From Falciphora oryzae (Eukaryota > Ascomycota > Sordariomycetes > Magnaporthales > Magnaporthaceae), in assembly GCA_000733355.1 (NCBI GenBank), contig JNVV01000004.1, forward strand, positions 414,181 to 478,180: a stretch of DNA of 64,000 nucleotides. Reading direction: 5' to 3'. The translations under genes and the position numbers were made by a program. Positions within the stretch are counted from its first letter, which is position 1. The number at the start of each line of letters is the position of its first letter. Of the stretch, positions 33,107 to 45,502 are shown piece after piece. The notes below the pieces were generated by a model. It was not told the origin of the DNA and ran no database searches. It saw only the letters and a program-made list of their open reading frames with translations.

Positions 33107-35845
33107 GGGCTTCGTTAGCAGGACCGCACGTTTCGTTGGAGGGACCGCAAATAGTGGATTTTTGCTGGGGCCACAGTGCCAACATCGCCAAACATGCACG
33201 CATTCGGTACCTTTGCCAATTGCCAGCGATTTCCAGCCAATTTAATGCCTTTGCGAATAACTTCATAGATTTTGATGTATGACCTGTAGTTTTTGATGCT
33301 TTTTGATTTTTTTTGGCCCGCACACAAATTAAAATTTTCTTTACCTATGCAAGCCCTACTTTTTGCTTCTCGCACTAACGGCCAACGGCCACGGGCGACG
33401 GCCTACCGCTAATATGAACAACCCTACTTTTTATCCCTCCTTTGCAGAGGGCGAAGCGGCCCTTCTGGCGTACGCGCATGAAAACGGCTACAATTTAGCC
33501 GTTAAAGAGCGCTTCCCACGAGGCGCCAAAGGCGAGGCTATTACGAGAGTTAACTACCGCTGTTCCAAAGGCCGGCCCAAGTCCGCTGCAGTTACCCAAG
33601 CCGCCGAGGCCACGCACGAGACCAAACGACGCAAGACCTCCTCCCAGATGACAGATTGCGGCTTTAAGGTTAACCTTTAACGCGTTCCCGGGCAGGGTTG
33701 GAAGATCGAGCCCGTTAGGGCGCGTGACGGCCAAGAGCTTACCCATAACCACCGTTTTATTGTAGCAACTGCTTTTGCTTCGTTCCGGCAACGCAACCTG
33801 GCCCAATACGAAAACCGGATCGTTGCAGATTGGAGGGCGGGCACGAAGCCGTTACAGATTATAGCCAACTTCCGGGAGTTAGGCGAAGCCGTTGACTTTA
33901 GCTACCAGGACCTTAATAACCTCCTGTACGACTGCCGGCGCAAAGAGCTTAACGGACGCACGCTTATCCAGTGGCTTTATGAGGTACTATTAAATAACAT
34001 CAGATCCTATCAGATTGCCTGCTAATTTACCTGTTTCCGATAGCAATTTGATGACCCAGATGCGTTTTTTTAGCGTGACCTTAGGGACGAAAACGGCCGG
34101 ATCCTCTACCTATTTATCGCTTTAAAAACTTCCCTCCCTTTCCTTAAAGCCGCCCCCGACGTGCTCGTTGCCGATTGTACCTACAAGACCAACCGCTTTG
34201 GCCTACCCCTATTTAATTTCTGTGGGATCCAGCCTTTCCGGAAGTCCTTTTCGATCGCCGCCGCGCTTATTAACGCCGAGAAAGAAGGCCAATATGCGTG
34301 GGCCTTGCAAGCGCTGCACGAGTATCTGTCAGAAAACGACGTGCCTTTCCCCAAATTGGTGGTTATAGACCGGGAGTTGGCGTTGATTAATGCTTTAAGG
34401 CGCTACGAGGACTTCAAGCGCGTTCCCCATCTGCTTTGCAGGTGGCACGTTAATATAAACGTTTTGGCCAAAAGCAGGCGTCATTTCCCACCGGCCACGC
34501 GCTTCCCTGACGGCTCGATTAAGCGCAACGAAAGGTTCTCCGCGTTTTTTAAAGATTGGAACGCCCTATTAATTTCTAATAGCGAGGAGGTATTTGAAGA
34601 TCGCCTAAAAACGTTTACTAATGGTAAACACCTAGCGGAGGCCGTAGATTACGCGGTAAAAACCTGGATCGACCTATGGAAGACCGTCCTTGTTGATTGT
34701 TGGGTTAACCTCGTATTTTACTTTGGCTACCGTACAACCTTTATCGTTGAGTCGCTTTACGCCGGCATAAAGAGGTTTATTACAAGCGCGGGCGGCGATT
34801 TGGCTACAGTTTTTCGTAAACTGACATTATATTGGCGCAACCAAATAGCGGATATCAAGCTCGCACGCAACCAGGGGATGAATAAGGCGCCGTTCGGGCT
34901 TGACGAGCTACTTTACGGCTTTGTCAAAAGCCAAGTCGTGCTGCAGGCGCTGCGGAGGTGCGAGGAAGAGATCGCGGCCCTGCTAAAGCAACCTCGGTAA
35001 GGCTATTGGGACCTGGCACCTAACGAGCCCTGCACCTGTACTATCACGGCTTCCTACGGACTGCCTTGCCGCCACGTCCTCTTCCATCATCTCGCTAATA
35101 ACGAGCCGCTTTCCGTTACCCAGTTCGATCCGTATTGGCGTTGGGACCGGAAGTCGATAACTTCGTACGTTTTAGGTCCTTAGCGCCCCGTTGGACCGTT
35201 GGATTTAACCCCGATTCGAGGCAAAGGACGCCCTCGAGGGTTTATAGCCGCATATAACTCGACCAAACGCTTGCCGAGCCTATACGAGATCGCCGAGAAA
35301 GACGAGGTGCAAGAGGCGCAGCCGCCCCCTTCTACAGCGCCGGCCCGACTTTTAACGGGCCCTGCCCGTGGCCGTGGCCGTCAGCCTGCCCGTGACCGTG
35401 GCCGTGCCCGTGGCCGTGAACCTTCCTCGTCACCGGATCCCTTCCGTAGAGAGGAGGGTACCTACGAGGCCGGCACCGCCAACCCACGACGATTTGCGCG
35501 TATGATGACGAGATACGAGTTTGTAGATGACGAAGAGGAGGAGATTGACCTGATTCCCACTGAATTTGAGTGCGGATTCGATGAAAAGATGGCTGAAAAG
35601 GAAGCAGATATTCGGCAGGCTATACAGGAAATCCAGGAGTGCATTGTAGTCTTGGGGGTTTAATTGAACGTTGTGCGTTGAGATACGAGTTGTTGTTGTT
35701 AATTACTTGATTGGCACAGGTCTGGCATTGATGCATTCGCAATTGGCGGCGATTTGGCAGTGGTACCGAATGGAAAAGTGCTGCACTGTGGGTTCCACTA
35801 TTTGCGGTCCCTCCAACAAAACGTGCGGTCCTGCTAACGAAGCCC
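33107..35845 (+). mobile_element. full-length Mutator-like element (MULE), RIP-like damage
   Basis: 52-bp terminal inverted repeats (33107-33158 and 35794-35845) start GGGCTTCGTTAG and differ at one base. An 8-bp target duplication TTAGTATT lies at 33099-33106 and 35846-35853. The element is 2739 bp and carries one transposase frame. Well-preserved ends and duplication point to a fairly young insertion. The coding part carries four nonsense codons, so it cannot make full transposase, though its ends could still be mobilised in trans. Confidence 0.9.
33414..35663 (+). pseudogene. MULE transposase with four premature stops
   Basis: One reading frame from the ATG at 33414 to TAA at 35661, with a 60-nt intron (33984-34043, GTACTA...GATAG). 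In-frame stops lie at 33678 (TAA), 34071 (TAG), 34998 (TAA) and 35181 (TAG); there is no frameshift. Order: an N-terminal FAR1/WRKY-GCM-like DNA-binding segment ending in HNH; a DDE MULE domain with DCTYKTNRFGLPL, VVIDRELAL and HLLCRWH; a SWIM zinc finger CTC...GLPCRHV near 35020-35075; and a basic RGRGR-repeat tail near 35365-35420 that would bind DNA. Each stop fits a CAR-to-TAR change. All domains would be complete without them, so loss of function is recent. Confidence 0.85.
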
Positions 35846-35858
35846 TTAGTATTAGTAA

Positions 35859-36950
35859 TTACACCAAGATTTCCTGATCCCACCATGAAAGGCTGGTCCA
35901 ATCAACGCCATCCCCATTTTGGAATGCAGCGTAGTTGTCAGCCATGGGCGCTTGACTCGACCTCCCGGTTTGCATTCTGTCGACAGTGAGTGTGTCATGA
36001 ATGGAGAGAGAAGAGCTTTCGGTGGGCGCGCCGCTCTGATTTCTTCCGCGAGAGACAGTAGTGGATGGGGTGTGGCCGTTACTCCAACACGCCTGCTCAA
36101 TGTCTTTGAGCTGATGCATGCGTAGTCGGCGGCCAAGGACCCTGAACTTGGACGGGTCGGTGATGCCGAGGTCGCGTCCCAGGTGAAGCCCGAGGGTCAG
36201 CTCCTGCTCAGCATTCAGGGGCTGCTTGAGGTGATCGATGTATGCCTCGAGCCGGCCCACATTCTTGGTGTTGCCGTCTGGCGTCTTGGCGGTAATGGAG
36301 CCAGTAACATGCGACGGGTCGTGTGGCCTCGCCTGCTCGACGCCGTAGTCTTGAAGAAGACGATGTTAATAAACGTATCCGCCGGAACTTGTCCTGAATA
36401 GCTCACGTACATGGCGAGGGCATTTCCTCAGGCGGGACATCGGGGAAAATGCGGCCGAAGATAACTCGCCACTTCTCCTCCTCAGAGATGTTCCCCCATT
36501 GCTTCCGGCCTCTGATCATGCTTGCCACTTCCTGCGTCAGGAGGCCCTCTTGTATTGTGGTCTCGACAATCTGACATCGCTCCTCTTGTCGGTTGTGCTT
36601 CCGCAATTCCTCGGCTGATGCGTGGTCTCGTCCACAACGGTCACAAGGGTGTGCCGGTGGCATATGCAAGCGGGTGAGGTGCTCTCTGTAATTGATCAAC
36701 AAAGTCAGTTCTGTTCACCCCCAACCGGAGAGCGGCAATCGACTCCAGCAGCATACCAGATCCCCTGGGGTTCGTACTTGAGCCTGTGTATTGTGAGGAA
36801 GCCAGGACCGGAGCAGGCAGCAGCCCACATCCTAAACAGTTCTGGGCTCTTCTGGTAGAACGGACATGCGAACCGGGCAGACGTGCACTTCCTGCGTGTT
36901 CTTGTGGTCTTGGAAGACTTTGCTGAGGAACGCAAAGCCAGGTTATCCAA
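35859..36950 (-). CDS. C2H2-type zinc-finger protein, 5' end unresolved
   Basis: Exons on the minus strand: from about 36950 to 36778, then 36685-36411, then 36349-35859. Introns of 92 and 61 nt have GTACGA and GTACGT donors and phases that agree. Readable parts: FACPFYQKSPELFRMW, then HRLK-EHLTRLHM, then a finger HPCDRCGRDHASAEELRKH with a following C, then EEKWRVIFGRIFPD and SPYYG. This is the order of a common fungal family with atypical paired C2H2 fingers. No ATG opens the first exon, so either a further upstream exon was missed or the gene is truncated. The stop codon (35861-35859) lies 5 bp from the target duplication of the MULE, which inserted into the 3' UTR in convergent orientation. 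Confidence 0.6.
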
Positions 36951-39530
36951 TCCTGGTCCAGAGCCAAGTTGCTGAGGTTCGTGCGGAGTTGTGCGCAGAG
37001 GTGTTGCCTCGGGGGGCTGGTGGTGCGGACAGAAACATATCCGTCAGCGAGTTTCTTGGCCAGGGATGAGTAGTAGATGCAGCGAAACCATCCCTCAAGT
37101 TTTATGTGTCTTGTGTTTCCGTTCCATCTGATCGGCTGTCCTAGGACTAGGAAGCAGTTTGTAGTGTGTGTATACCAGCCAGGAAGAGGGGCGCTCCTTG
37201 AAAGAATTAGGGGAGAAAAAGTGATAGTAATGTTCGCCGCGGGACCCGATGGAAAGGAATAAGAAGAAATTAGGCAATGCCTTAAATTCCAGCTCCTGGC
37301 GTCGGAAGTCCTCCGGCAGTGCTTGGGAGAGGCACTGTGTAAAAACCCGCCGTGGATGACCTGTATTTCGGATCCGTGTTCCGGGGTCCATTTGCAGGCT
37401 TGCTATCAGAGGCATCGCCCAGTGATGTGGTCATCTGAGGGGATCCTTAGGCTGTCGTCCCCAAACGCCTGGAAATCCTGAGTCCGTTGTCCAGATGGGT
37501 TTCCATCCTTGGGCTCCCTGTCATGAGGGAAAAAGCAACCCGTGGGCTCCTTTCCATGGGGTTGGTTTAATCTTTGGTCTCCTGAAATAGGCTCAGCCCA
37601 GGCCTGGTTGCGGCATAAAGCCCCGTTTGATTTTCCGTGTGGTCTTTGAAAGGCGGAATGGAATGATCCTGGCATTGCTTAGAGTATGACAATGCTTTGC
37701 TCCTGTGGCTTGATAACCAAGCGGGAAAGGCTCCCCAGCTAGGTGCGAAATCCATAGCTAGAGTGAACCGGTTCCGCGAGCATGGATTTCCGGCTCCTTG
37801 GATGCATTCGGCCGCGCCCCTTATCCAGGCGCGTTGCGGGGTGCTGGGTCAGGAGTTGTCTAATCAAGCTGCCTGTCCTCACCAGCACCGTCTTCTCGCT
37901 CAGCGGGGTTCGCGAAGGGGGATAGTCTCCCAACTGAATTAGAGGTTGCAAACGTTCCAGCCCCCACGCCACGGGCGGTAATTATCTCAGCAGGCTCAAG
38001 CCTCCTTGCGGGAAAGGCGCATACATTGAAAAAGGGCAACAAAAAAATCTGTTTAGCTGTTATCATGTAAAACTTACAAATGCAAGCGACCGGGTGGGGA
38101 ACTGTGTTGTTGAAGCCGCGGGAGCTGGTTCCAGGCTAAGGAAGGAGGTGGCTGCCGTTAACGGAGGGGTTTGGAGATAAACAAGTGACCCCCAGTCTGG
38201 GGTGCCGGCGTGTGGCCAGACCTCAAGGGATGCTGGATCGGTGATGTTGGGAACGAATCCGGGGGTAGAGGCTGACGTTGGCGTGGACTGAATGTGAGAA
38301 CGAGCTGGGGGATGGGGAGCGAATTCTCGGCCCGGCTTGGTTGATGTTAACCTCCGCGATTTATTTTACTACCACTTTAGTAGTAAACAAAGCAACGCCA
38401 GCCCCATGGAGATCGAAGCATGGTTTCTTACCGAGTGAAGGTGCTCCCGGAAGTGGCCGTCCATTGTTCTCGGTGGATTGTTCAGGGGACTGATCTTGTG
38501 TGAAGTTGATTGGTGTGTAAAGAGAGACCCTTGGGATCGAGGGGAGAGAGAGTGGGCGCATTAGTCCATCGCCCACCTAAAGGGCATGAATCGACTTCTC
38601 GAAGTCCGAGGGAATGGTTATATATTAATGGTTCTCCGGGCAAGGTAAAAACGATGAGCGTGGGGTCCCCACCCTCAGCTTTTGGCATCATTGACGCCTC
38701 AACGCCAATGCAACTGTGCGTGACACTGACGAAGGCAGCAGCCATCCCAATCGGGAATCACAAAGTCGTTGGGCACGAACCAGCCCCGGATGGTATCGGG
38801 TCACAACCAACACAATCCTTTTTACACATGGCCCATGAGAGGGCCGCCAACCTCAAAACAGGCTCCATCTATTGGTGCGGACGGGGACAAGCTGACACCT
38901 GTCGCGGGCACCTACGCCACCTCCGGTTGTGCACCCATCAATTTCCGTTGCAGCGCTCAGCGCGCACAATTGTGTCGCGCGCAGGGGTGAGCCACGCGCA
39001 AAAGCGCACTGCGCAAGGAGCAAAAAACACGAGAAAAAGTGCACAAAGATTCGGGTATTAGAGCCCAAACGTCGGCTCCCTCCCGCACCCGAGCCCAATC
39101 TTTTCTCACCATTCAGCCTAACCTCGTCGGATTTGAGACTTCCCAGCCCCCTCGCCGCACAGGGCTGGACTCCGTGCTGCCGAGGCTAAAATAGGTCTTT
39201 TTTAAGTCTGCGCCTTGCCAAACTTGCGCGTCAGAGGTGGGTGCCCTCGGAAGGGTGCGTACATCTGCACCCATCTTTAGGATCCAGACCAAAAGGGTCG
39301 GGCAGAACCCCGGGTGTTCCGTAACGCGACCGCACTCGCGGCAACTCCGGATAGGAATCCTCGGTTTTGTCCGGAGCACTCGCGTGCATCAGGGCGGAGA
39401 ATCTCCGTACTTTGAGCCTTTATTAGCGGTATACAATATCGATGCCATGATCAGCAATTGGGACGTGATACGTAAGGCAGCTTTATTTTGCCCCATCGCG
39501 GCCAGCTCGGCGATGCTGCCCGTTATCTCA
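36951..39530. other. gene-poor region
   Basis: About 2.6 kb without a supported gene, RNA or transposon end. Short frames here are not conserved-looking. A GC-rich, CGCG-dense patch lies near 38940-39010. Confidence 0.4.
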
Positions 39531-40569
39531 TCACCTGTCGATAGAGGTCTCGCTTCGTGGATGGGAGGCATTAAGAAGGGGTTTCAATCCCGGCAATGAG
39601 ACCACAACTATAGCCAGCGCCATCTCGGCCATGCTTAGAGGATCTGTGTTGAACAATGTTAAAACGGAGACTAGCATGCATTTATGCTGACCATAATGAA
39701 TAAGATCCGCTCCATTGTGCCAAAGATCAACTCACAAACAAGGTTCTCCCGTCCCGTGCCGATCTTGAGGGTGGCAAAGCGGGCAACGGTGCCGAATATT
39801 GTCAGGGTGCCAAGTACAAAAGTGACCATGACTCCCACGGAACGCTTCAGGGTGCCTTGAATAAGCAGGAAGAGAGAGATCGCGTAAACTGGAGTAGAAA
39901 CCCACTCTGTTACAACGGCCACGACTACTTCTGCAACTACCGCCGGCGTGACTCACCAGCAAGATAACGGGCCAGGTTGAGGGTAAAGTTGACGAAAGGC
40001 TCGGGCGCGTAGAAGACGCTGCAGGCGCCCTCCTCCTGCGACCACTGCACTGACACGCCACTCCCGCAGAAGAAGGTGTCGTCGAAAAGGATGGCGAGAT
40101 AGCAAACGCACACAAAAGCTGTGACGCCAACAATGACCTTGCGCATCCCCTGGGCGATGCTGCCGTGGAGCGAAGCCCAGTAGAAGGCCAGCATGCTCGG
40201 CTTGGGGAAGCCCATGCCGAAGTCGTAAAAGTAGTTGGAGGCGAACGAGATCTTGGAGAGCTCCTCGGACGTCTCATACTCATCCATAACGCCCATCTGG
40301 TAGGTCAGGGTGTCGCAGATGATCAGACCGACGGCGATGAGGGCCGAGGCCAGGAGCAGCCAGTCAGACCAGTCCAGCCCCTGGCGCAGACGAAAGAGAC
40401 GGGTGTAGACGCGGAGGCCGATAAAGATGTATGCGACGAACAGGAGGATCCATTCCGATATCTTCGATTATTTAGCTAGCGTAAGCCTCACAATGTCAAC
40501 CGACCGGACATGGAGCGATAACCGTAAACGGCTTACCATACAGTCCTTTCCGTCGATGAAATGGTCCAT
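39531..40569 (-). CDS. fungal rhodopsin-like (Rhodopsin_fung) integral membrane protein
   Basis: Four exons: 40569-40537, 40461-39957, 39888-39736, 39643-39531; 267 aa, every junction in phase. The first exon encodes 11 residues. Several membrane helices are visible (WILLFVAYIFIGLRVYTRL, WLLLASALIAVGLIIC, VIVGVTAFVCVCYLAIL). Family landmarks follow: KISFASNYFYDFGMGFPK, a DTFFCG...W..EEGACS segment, GTVARFATLKI, and EMALAIVVVSLPGLKP near the end. It is shorter than usual (family members often exceed 320 aa), mainly because loop segments are missing and the tail is brief. The first upstream ATG was used. Family members sit in the plasma membrane; no ligand is known. Confidence 0.75.
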
Positions 40570-40739
40570 GTTCGAGAATTACCAGCTCGACGGCTCCGAG
40601 TGGGAACGCGCGTGGAGTTTTTCGGAGCCCAAACAGACAAACTAAAGAAGAAAGCGGAAAAAAGGAATGTGTTATTAATATTGAAACAGGAAAGCAGTTC
40701 TATCATAACTACCTTAAGGCGGCTCGGACCTAGTCTGCC

Positions 40740-43700
40740 CCTGAAGCATCTGTGTATCGCCGCTGCAGGAGGCCTTGCGCTCGCCCCTATTGGGTCCTCG
40801 ACCTGCAGATTTGTATGGACATCATTGGCTTCAGTGCAAAAGTACTGGCTGCTAACCACGGCCAGGGTCCCGGGTCCCGGGTCCCCGTTGATGTAACCCT
40901 CCATGTAAGCTCCGACGTTTGCATGCCGGCAGAAGATGTCCACGACGAACCAGTCGCCCTCTTGCAGCCGCAGATCCTTCCGCCCGCCGACACGCCACCT
41001 CCTGCCGCCCTCTCCACCCTTGACGACGTAGTCCGCGCCGCACTCACCAACCCCCCACCGCCCAGCATCCCATAAGGTCTCGTAACGCGGCGCTCGCTGA
41101 CGATGGGGCACGCCATGTCGCGGCCCATCTCGTAGACGCGGCGGATCCCATTGCCGCCGTTCCAGCGGCCCCTCCCGCCTGACCCTTTCGCGGATCGAGA
41201 ATTCGCGCAGCACGACCGGGTACCGCTTCTCCGGGATCTCCTGGTCCGTGTACGCGCGTGTTGGTCATGTGGATGTGCACGCCGCTCGTCCCGTGCCGGC
41301 CGGGGCCGGCTCCCGATCCGCCACAAAGCGTCTCGCAGAACCCGAACCCGGTGTCTGGCACAAAAAATTCCCCGTCGCGGCGTCGCGCGCTCCGTCGGCA
41401 CCGAGGCTGACGACGTTGGCAGTCGCCCCGGCTGGCCGCGCAGGCCTTGAACGCCTTGAGCACGACGTCGGTCACGCGCTGCGAGGTTATGGGGTTCCCG
41501 GCGCCCCCGGGCAACGGGTTCGGGATGCTGCCCTCGGGGATGGTGAAGGTGACGGGCCGAAGGCAGCCTTCGTTGGGAGGGATGTCCTGGTCGATCAGGC
41601 AGCGCAGCACGTACAGGACGGCGCTCCGCGTGATGGCCTGCGGCGCGTTGAACGAGCGGTAGCCCCCCTCGCCCGTGCCGGAGAAGTCGAAGTGGGCGGT
41701 AGCTGTGGCCGGGTCGATGGCGATGGCCAGCTCAATAGGCGTGCCGTCATCCATGTGGTCCAGTGCGTGCAGGGGTTTCTGGGTCGCGGCGTAGGTGCGT
41801 AGCAGGAACTCGCGCACGCTGCGCTCGGCGTTGTCGGTGATGGCGGACATGTAGAAGTGCACCGTTGAAAAGCCATGCTCGGCAATTAACTCTGACAGCA
41901 GCAGTGCTCCGCGGGCATTGGCTGACACTTGGGCCTTCAAGTCGTTGATGTTGTCCTCGGCTTTGCGGGTGCCTGAGTTCTTAGGATATTTGGCAGGGTC
42001 TTCGACCATCGGCTTCCGGACGAGAGCCTCGTCGGGAGTATTGTCGCGCACGAGAAATTCGGAGACAATCATTGCGCCCTCTTGCCGCAATTCCACGCTC
42101 CCCGCTGGCATTGAGCCGGGCAAGATCCCGCCAGTTTCCTGATGGTGACCGCGAGACGCCGTGTAGAAGATGACCTTCCCAGTCTCGTCAAAAACGGTAG
42201 TAACGCAGGTGATGTCGGGCAAATGGGTGCCGCCCAAAATGGGGTGGTTGGCAACGATAACGTCGCCAGGCCGCAGGTCGTGTTTGAGCTTGTTGTGCTG
42301 GTACATGACGGCCCGCTCCATGGACTCAAGATGCACTGGCACATGCGGCGCGTTGGCCACGAGTCGTCGGCCATCGGGGCTGAACCAGGCGCAGCTGAAG
42401 TCGAGTCGTTCCTTGATGTTGACAAAAACGCTGGTCTTCTGCAGGCGTGGCCCATCTGCTCGGCGATACTCGTGAAGCGGTGGCCCATAACACTGAGCTG
42501 CTCCGGGTCGACGCGGGGGGTGGGACTATCGGTGGCTGCTATTGTCGGAGGAGACGTAGCAGAGATCCCAGCCATGGCTGTGGCAGAGCCCTGTGAGCAT
42601 TCCAAGCCAATGATGATATGTCGGTCGAGGACGACTGCTTGGATCCAGGATTGACCACAATGGTCTGTGTGTTGTCCAAGATGATGGCCGGCCCCTGAAT
42701 CGAGTCACCTGTACCGGGGGAGTCCAGGAAGTACAACGAGGCCTCGGCCTAGCCGCCATCAAAAAATGTGCGGACGCGGTCCGGGATCCTGGCCTCAGAG
42801 GCAGGGGCCACGGTGCAGGCCGCTATCCGGTCCTCGAGAACGAAGACGGGCTCGGCAGACGCACTGCTCGAGGTGCCCCTGACGCGGATGTTCTCGACCG
42901 GAATATCGCGACCGGTCATGATGAAGGAGAATTGCCGTTTATGCTCCTTGAGGAATGCGTCTTCCCAGGTGCCGGACTTGGGCTGTTGGATCGTGGAGGT
43001 CGTGTCTGATCTGACGTAGCGGAGGTTGAGAAAGTGCTCGAACTGTATCGACTCGGGGCTGACGCCGTCATCTAGCAGTTTCTGCTGCGCTTCCTTTTGC
43101 AGCTCCAGAAGCTCGTGGCCCAGCTCTGCCAGTGCCGACATGAGGTTCGCAGGTCGTGGCTTCTGGATTTCCTGAACTGCTCGGCCATCAGTCGTTGTCT
43201 TTCTGACCCCGGGCTTGAACTACTCACCCATATCGGCTAGTGCCATCCAATAGGCGGAAGGGATCGAGGAGTATCGGTGGATTAACATGCGTTTGGTTCC
43301 GAGGTTCGCGGCAGTTTCCTGTCCGGCAGATTAACTTCTTTCTTCGGAAGAGGGGGTCAGGGGAGGAGGGCAAGGGAACCCGCACGGGCGTGCTGCCCTC
43401 CGGCGCCTCCAAAGACAGCAAGCTCATGCTCGGCCGCGACATAGCCCCTAGCCTCTGTCAGCGAGCGGATCAGCCTGCACATGGTCCCGTTGGAAACCTT
43501 GATAAACCCCAGCGCAACCTCCTCGACCGTCTTGGCGGGCGCGCCCGCCGCTGACAAGCCTGCGTTGACTTCCTCGAGCAACTTCTCAAAAACAGCCCGC
43601 GCCCCGTCGTAATCAAGTGGCTGATTCTCGTTCGGGCCAAATATCTTTGGGAAGTACTTGGGCTGCAGCCGTCCAAGCACTAGGTTCGCATCGGTCACTG

Positions 43701-44917
43701 TCAGGGGGACCACCTTTCCGATATGCCACCGGGCCTGGGTGGGCGCTGGCCGATCCGGGTCCGGCCGTGAACAGGCTGTTCCTGTGGGCCAGGATACTCC
43801 CGCCACCCGCCGCGACCGTGTCAACCTCGAGTTGCGGCGATTGGACGGTAATGCCGGCTGTGATGGACTGGAACGTGTGCTCCAACGCGCCAGCGTAGCG
43901 GCTCACATCAGTTGAAGTGCCGCCCATATCGAACCAAATGACCGGCTTTCGGCGTGCGGCGTCGTAGCACGTCCGGCTCATACGCACGACCCCGCCCGCG
44001 GGGCCCGAGATAATCGCCTTCAAGCCGCCGAAGCGCTGCCAGGGCACCAGGTCGTTATCGCTCTGCATGAACTCGCACCGAGTACCGGACCCCTGCTCCA
44101 GGCCGCCAAGAAACCCTTTTCGGGGGCCGTCGATGTAGGCCTGTGTCAGGTAGGCGCCGGCCGTTGACGAGTAGCCGCGCGAGACAGCACGGACCATGGG
44201 GTAGATCGCGCACGAGAGGGAGACCTGCGTGAAGCCGACGCCCTCGGCGATGCGCGCCAGCTGCAGCTCGTGGTCTGGGTAGGTGTACGAGTGAAGCGGC
44301 GCCACGGCTAGGGCCCTCGCACCCTTGTCGTACAGAGACTGGAGCCCGCGGCGTGTCGAGTCAACGTCCAGGGGGCGCAGGACGCGGATCGACTCGCCCC
44401 CGACACCTTTTCCAAGGCCAAACGTCGGGTTTGCGTCTTGCTCGTCGATTCCGGGTGGGTCCTCGGATGAGATGTTCAGCGTCACACGCTCGTCGATTTC
44501 CAGAACCTCGTTGAAGAGCGTGTCCGGGCGACAAATGTTAAGGTCGAAGAGATTGGGTCGGGTCTGGTCGCCGATCCGCAACAGATCCTTGAAACCTCTG
44601 GTGACAGCCAGCACGCATGGTTCCGAAGAACGCTCCAGCAGAGCATTGGTGGCCACCGCGGTGCCCATCTTAATGGACTCGATAGGGCTGGTATTAACCT
44701 TCTGGCCCCGCGGCAAGGGCTTTCCTAATGTCTTTTCCAGTATCCTGCGGATCCCCCCTGTTGGTGCATCCGAATAATTGGAAGGACCATTGCTCAGCAG
44801 CTTCACTAGTATGTCGGGCTGCCCTGGGATGATTCCAAGGCAGTCAGTGAAGGTTCCTCCCCGGTCTATAGCGATACGTATGCCCGAAGGCCGTGGTGGC
44901 TGCTCGGCGTGCGGCAT
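40740..44917 (-). pseudogene. 5-oxoprolinase (OPLAH/OXP1) pseudogene
   Basis: Starts at the ATG at 44917, with a TATATAT element near 44990-44998. The first 1.3 kb is intact hydantoinase A/ATPase sequence: IDRGGTFTDCLG, then ISGPAGGVVRMS and WFDMGGTSTDVSRY. From there the gene is split over all three frames. A G5/C5 homopolymer near 43706 carries one extra base. Frame changes also occur near 43290, 42640, 42440 and downstream of 41400, and an in-frame TAG lies at 42751-42749. The hydantoinase B half is still recognisable (NAPHVPVHLESM, DVIVANHPILGGTH, GTSGVHIHMTN). A complete protein would be about 1280 aa and would hydrolyse 5-oxo-L-proline with ATP in the gamma-glutamyl cycle. Several independent lesions argue for a pseudogene rather than one sequencing error. 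Confidence 0.85.
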
Positions 44918-44929
44918 GTTTGTGTTCAA

Positions 44930-45502
44930 GGTGTGTGCATGGCTGTGTGATCGATAGAGGCAAAGGATACCGAGTTGTTTATCGCATGTAGATATATAAG
45001 AAGCCAGGGGCTAAGTGCTCTTCGCTGAATTATCGTTCTCGGGATGCTTCGTGGAAAGTTACGCCATTGCCAGGTGGAACACACCTCCGGAGTCCCGCAT
45101 CGAAGTGGCTCATCCACTCCCGCGTTGGCAGGAACAAAGCCAGTAGCCTTGTCGGGATGGAGCTCCGATGGCTATCTTTTTGTGTGTGACGGGAGGGGTG
45201 GGGATAGCACCGCCTCTTGGCCATCGGAGTGCAGCTCTGGCCCGCGGATGCTGACGGTTGCGGGAGGTGGCTGCATTGATGCCTCCCAAAGAGCGAGGCC
45301 GGGTCAAGCCTTGGGAAGCGCATAAGGGAAACTTTTTCGCCGGCCGTTCTGTATATAAGAGAAGGGGATTTGACAGAACATCGCAGGGCAGGTCGAGGCG
45401 ACGTACGTAGGAATCGAATGAAGCTTGTAGTTCATATTACTCGGCGTTCTGGAAGGCGATCCGCTCCGATCCCATCCCCATCCGATTGCAGCCAAGCCCG
45501 AA
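44930..45502. other. spacer between permease and oxoprolinase pseudogene
   Basis: Promoter of the pseudogene and 3' region of the permease. No other feature. Confidence 0.4.
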
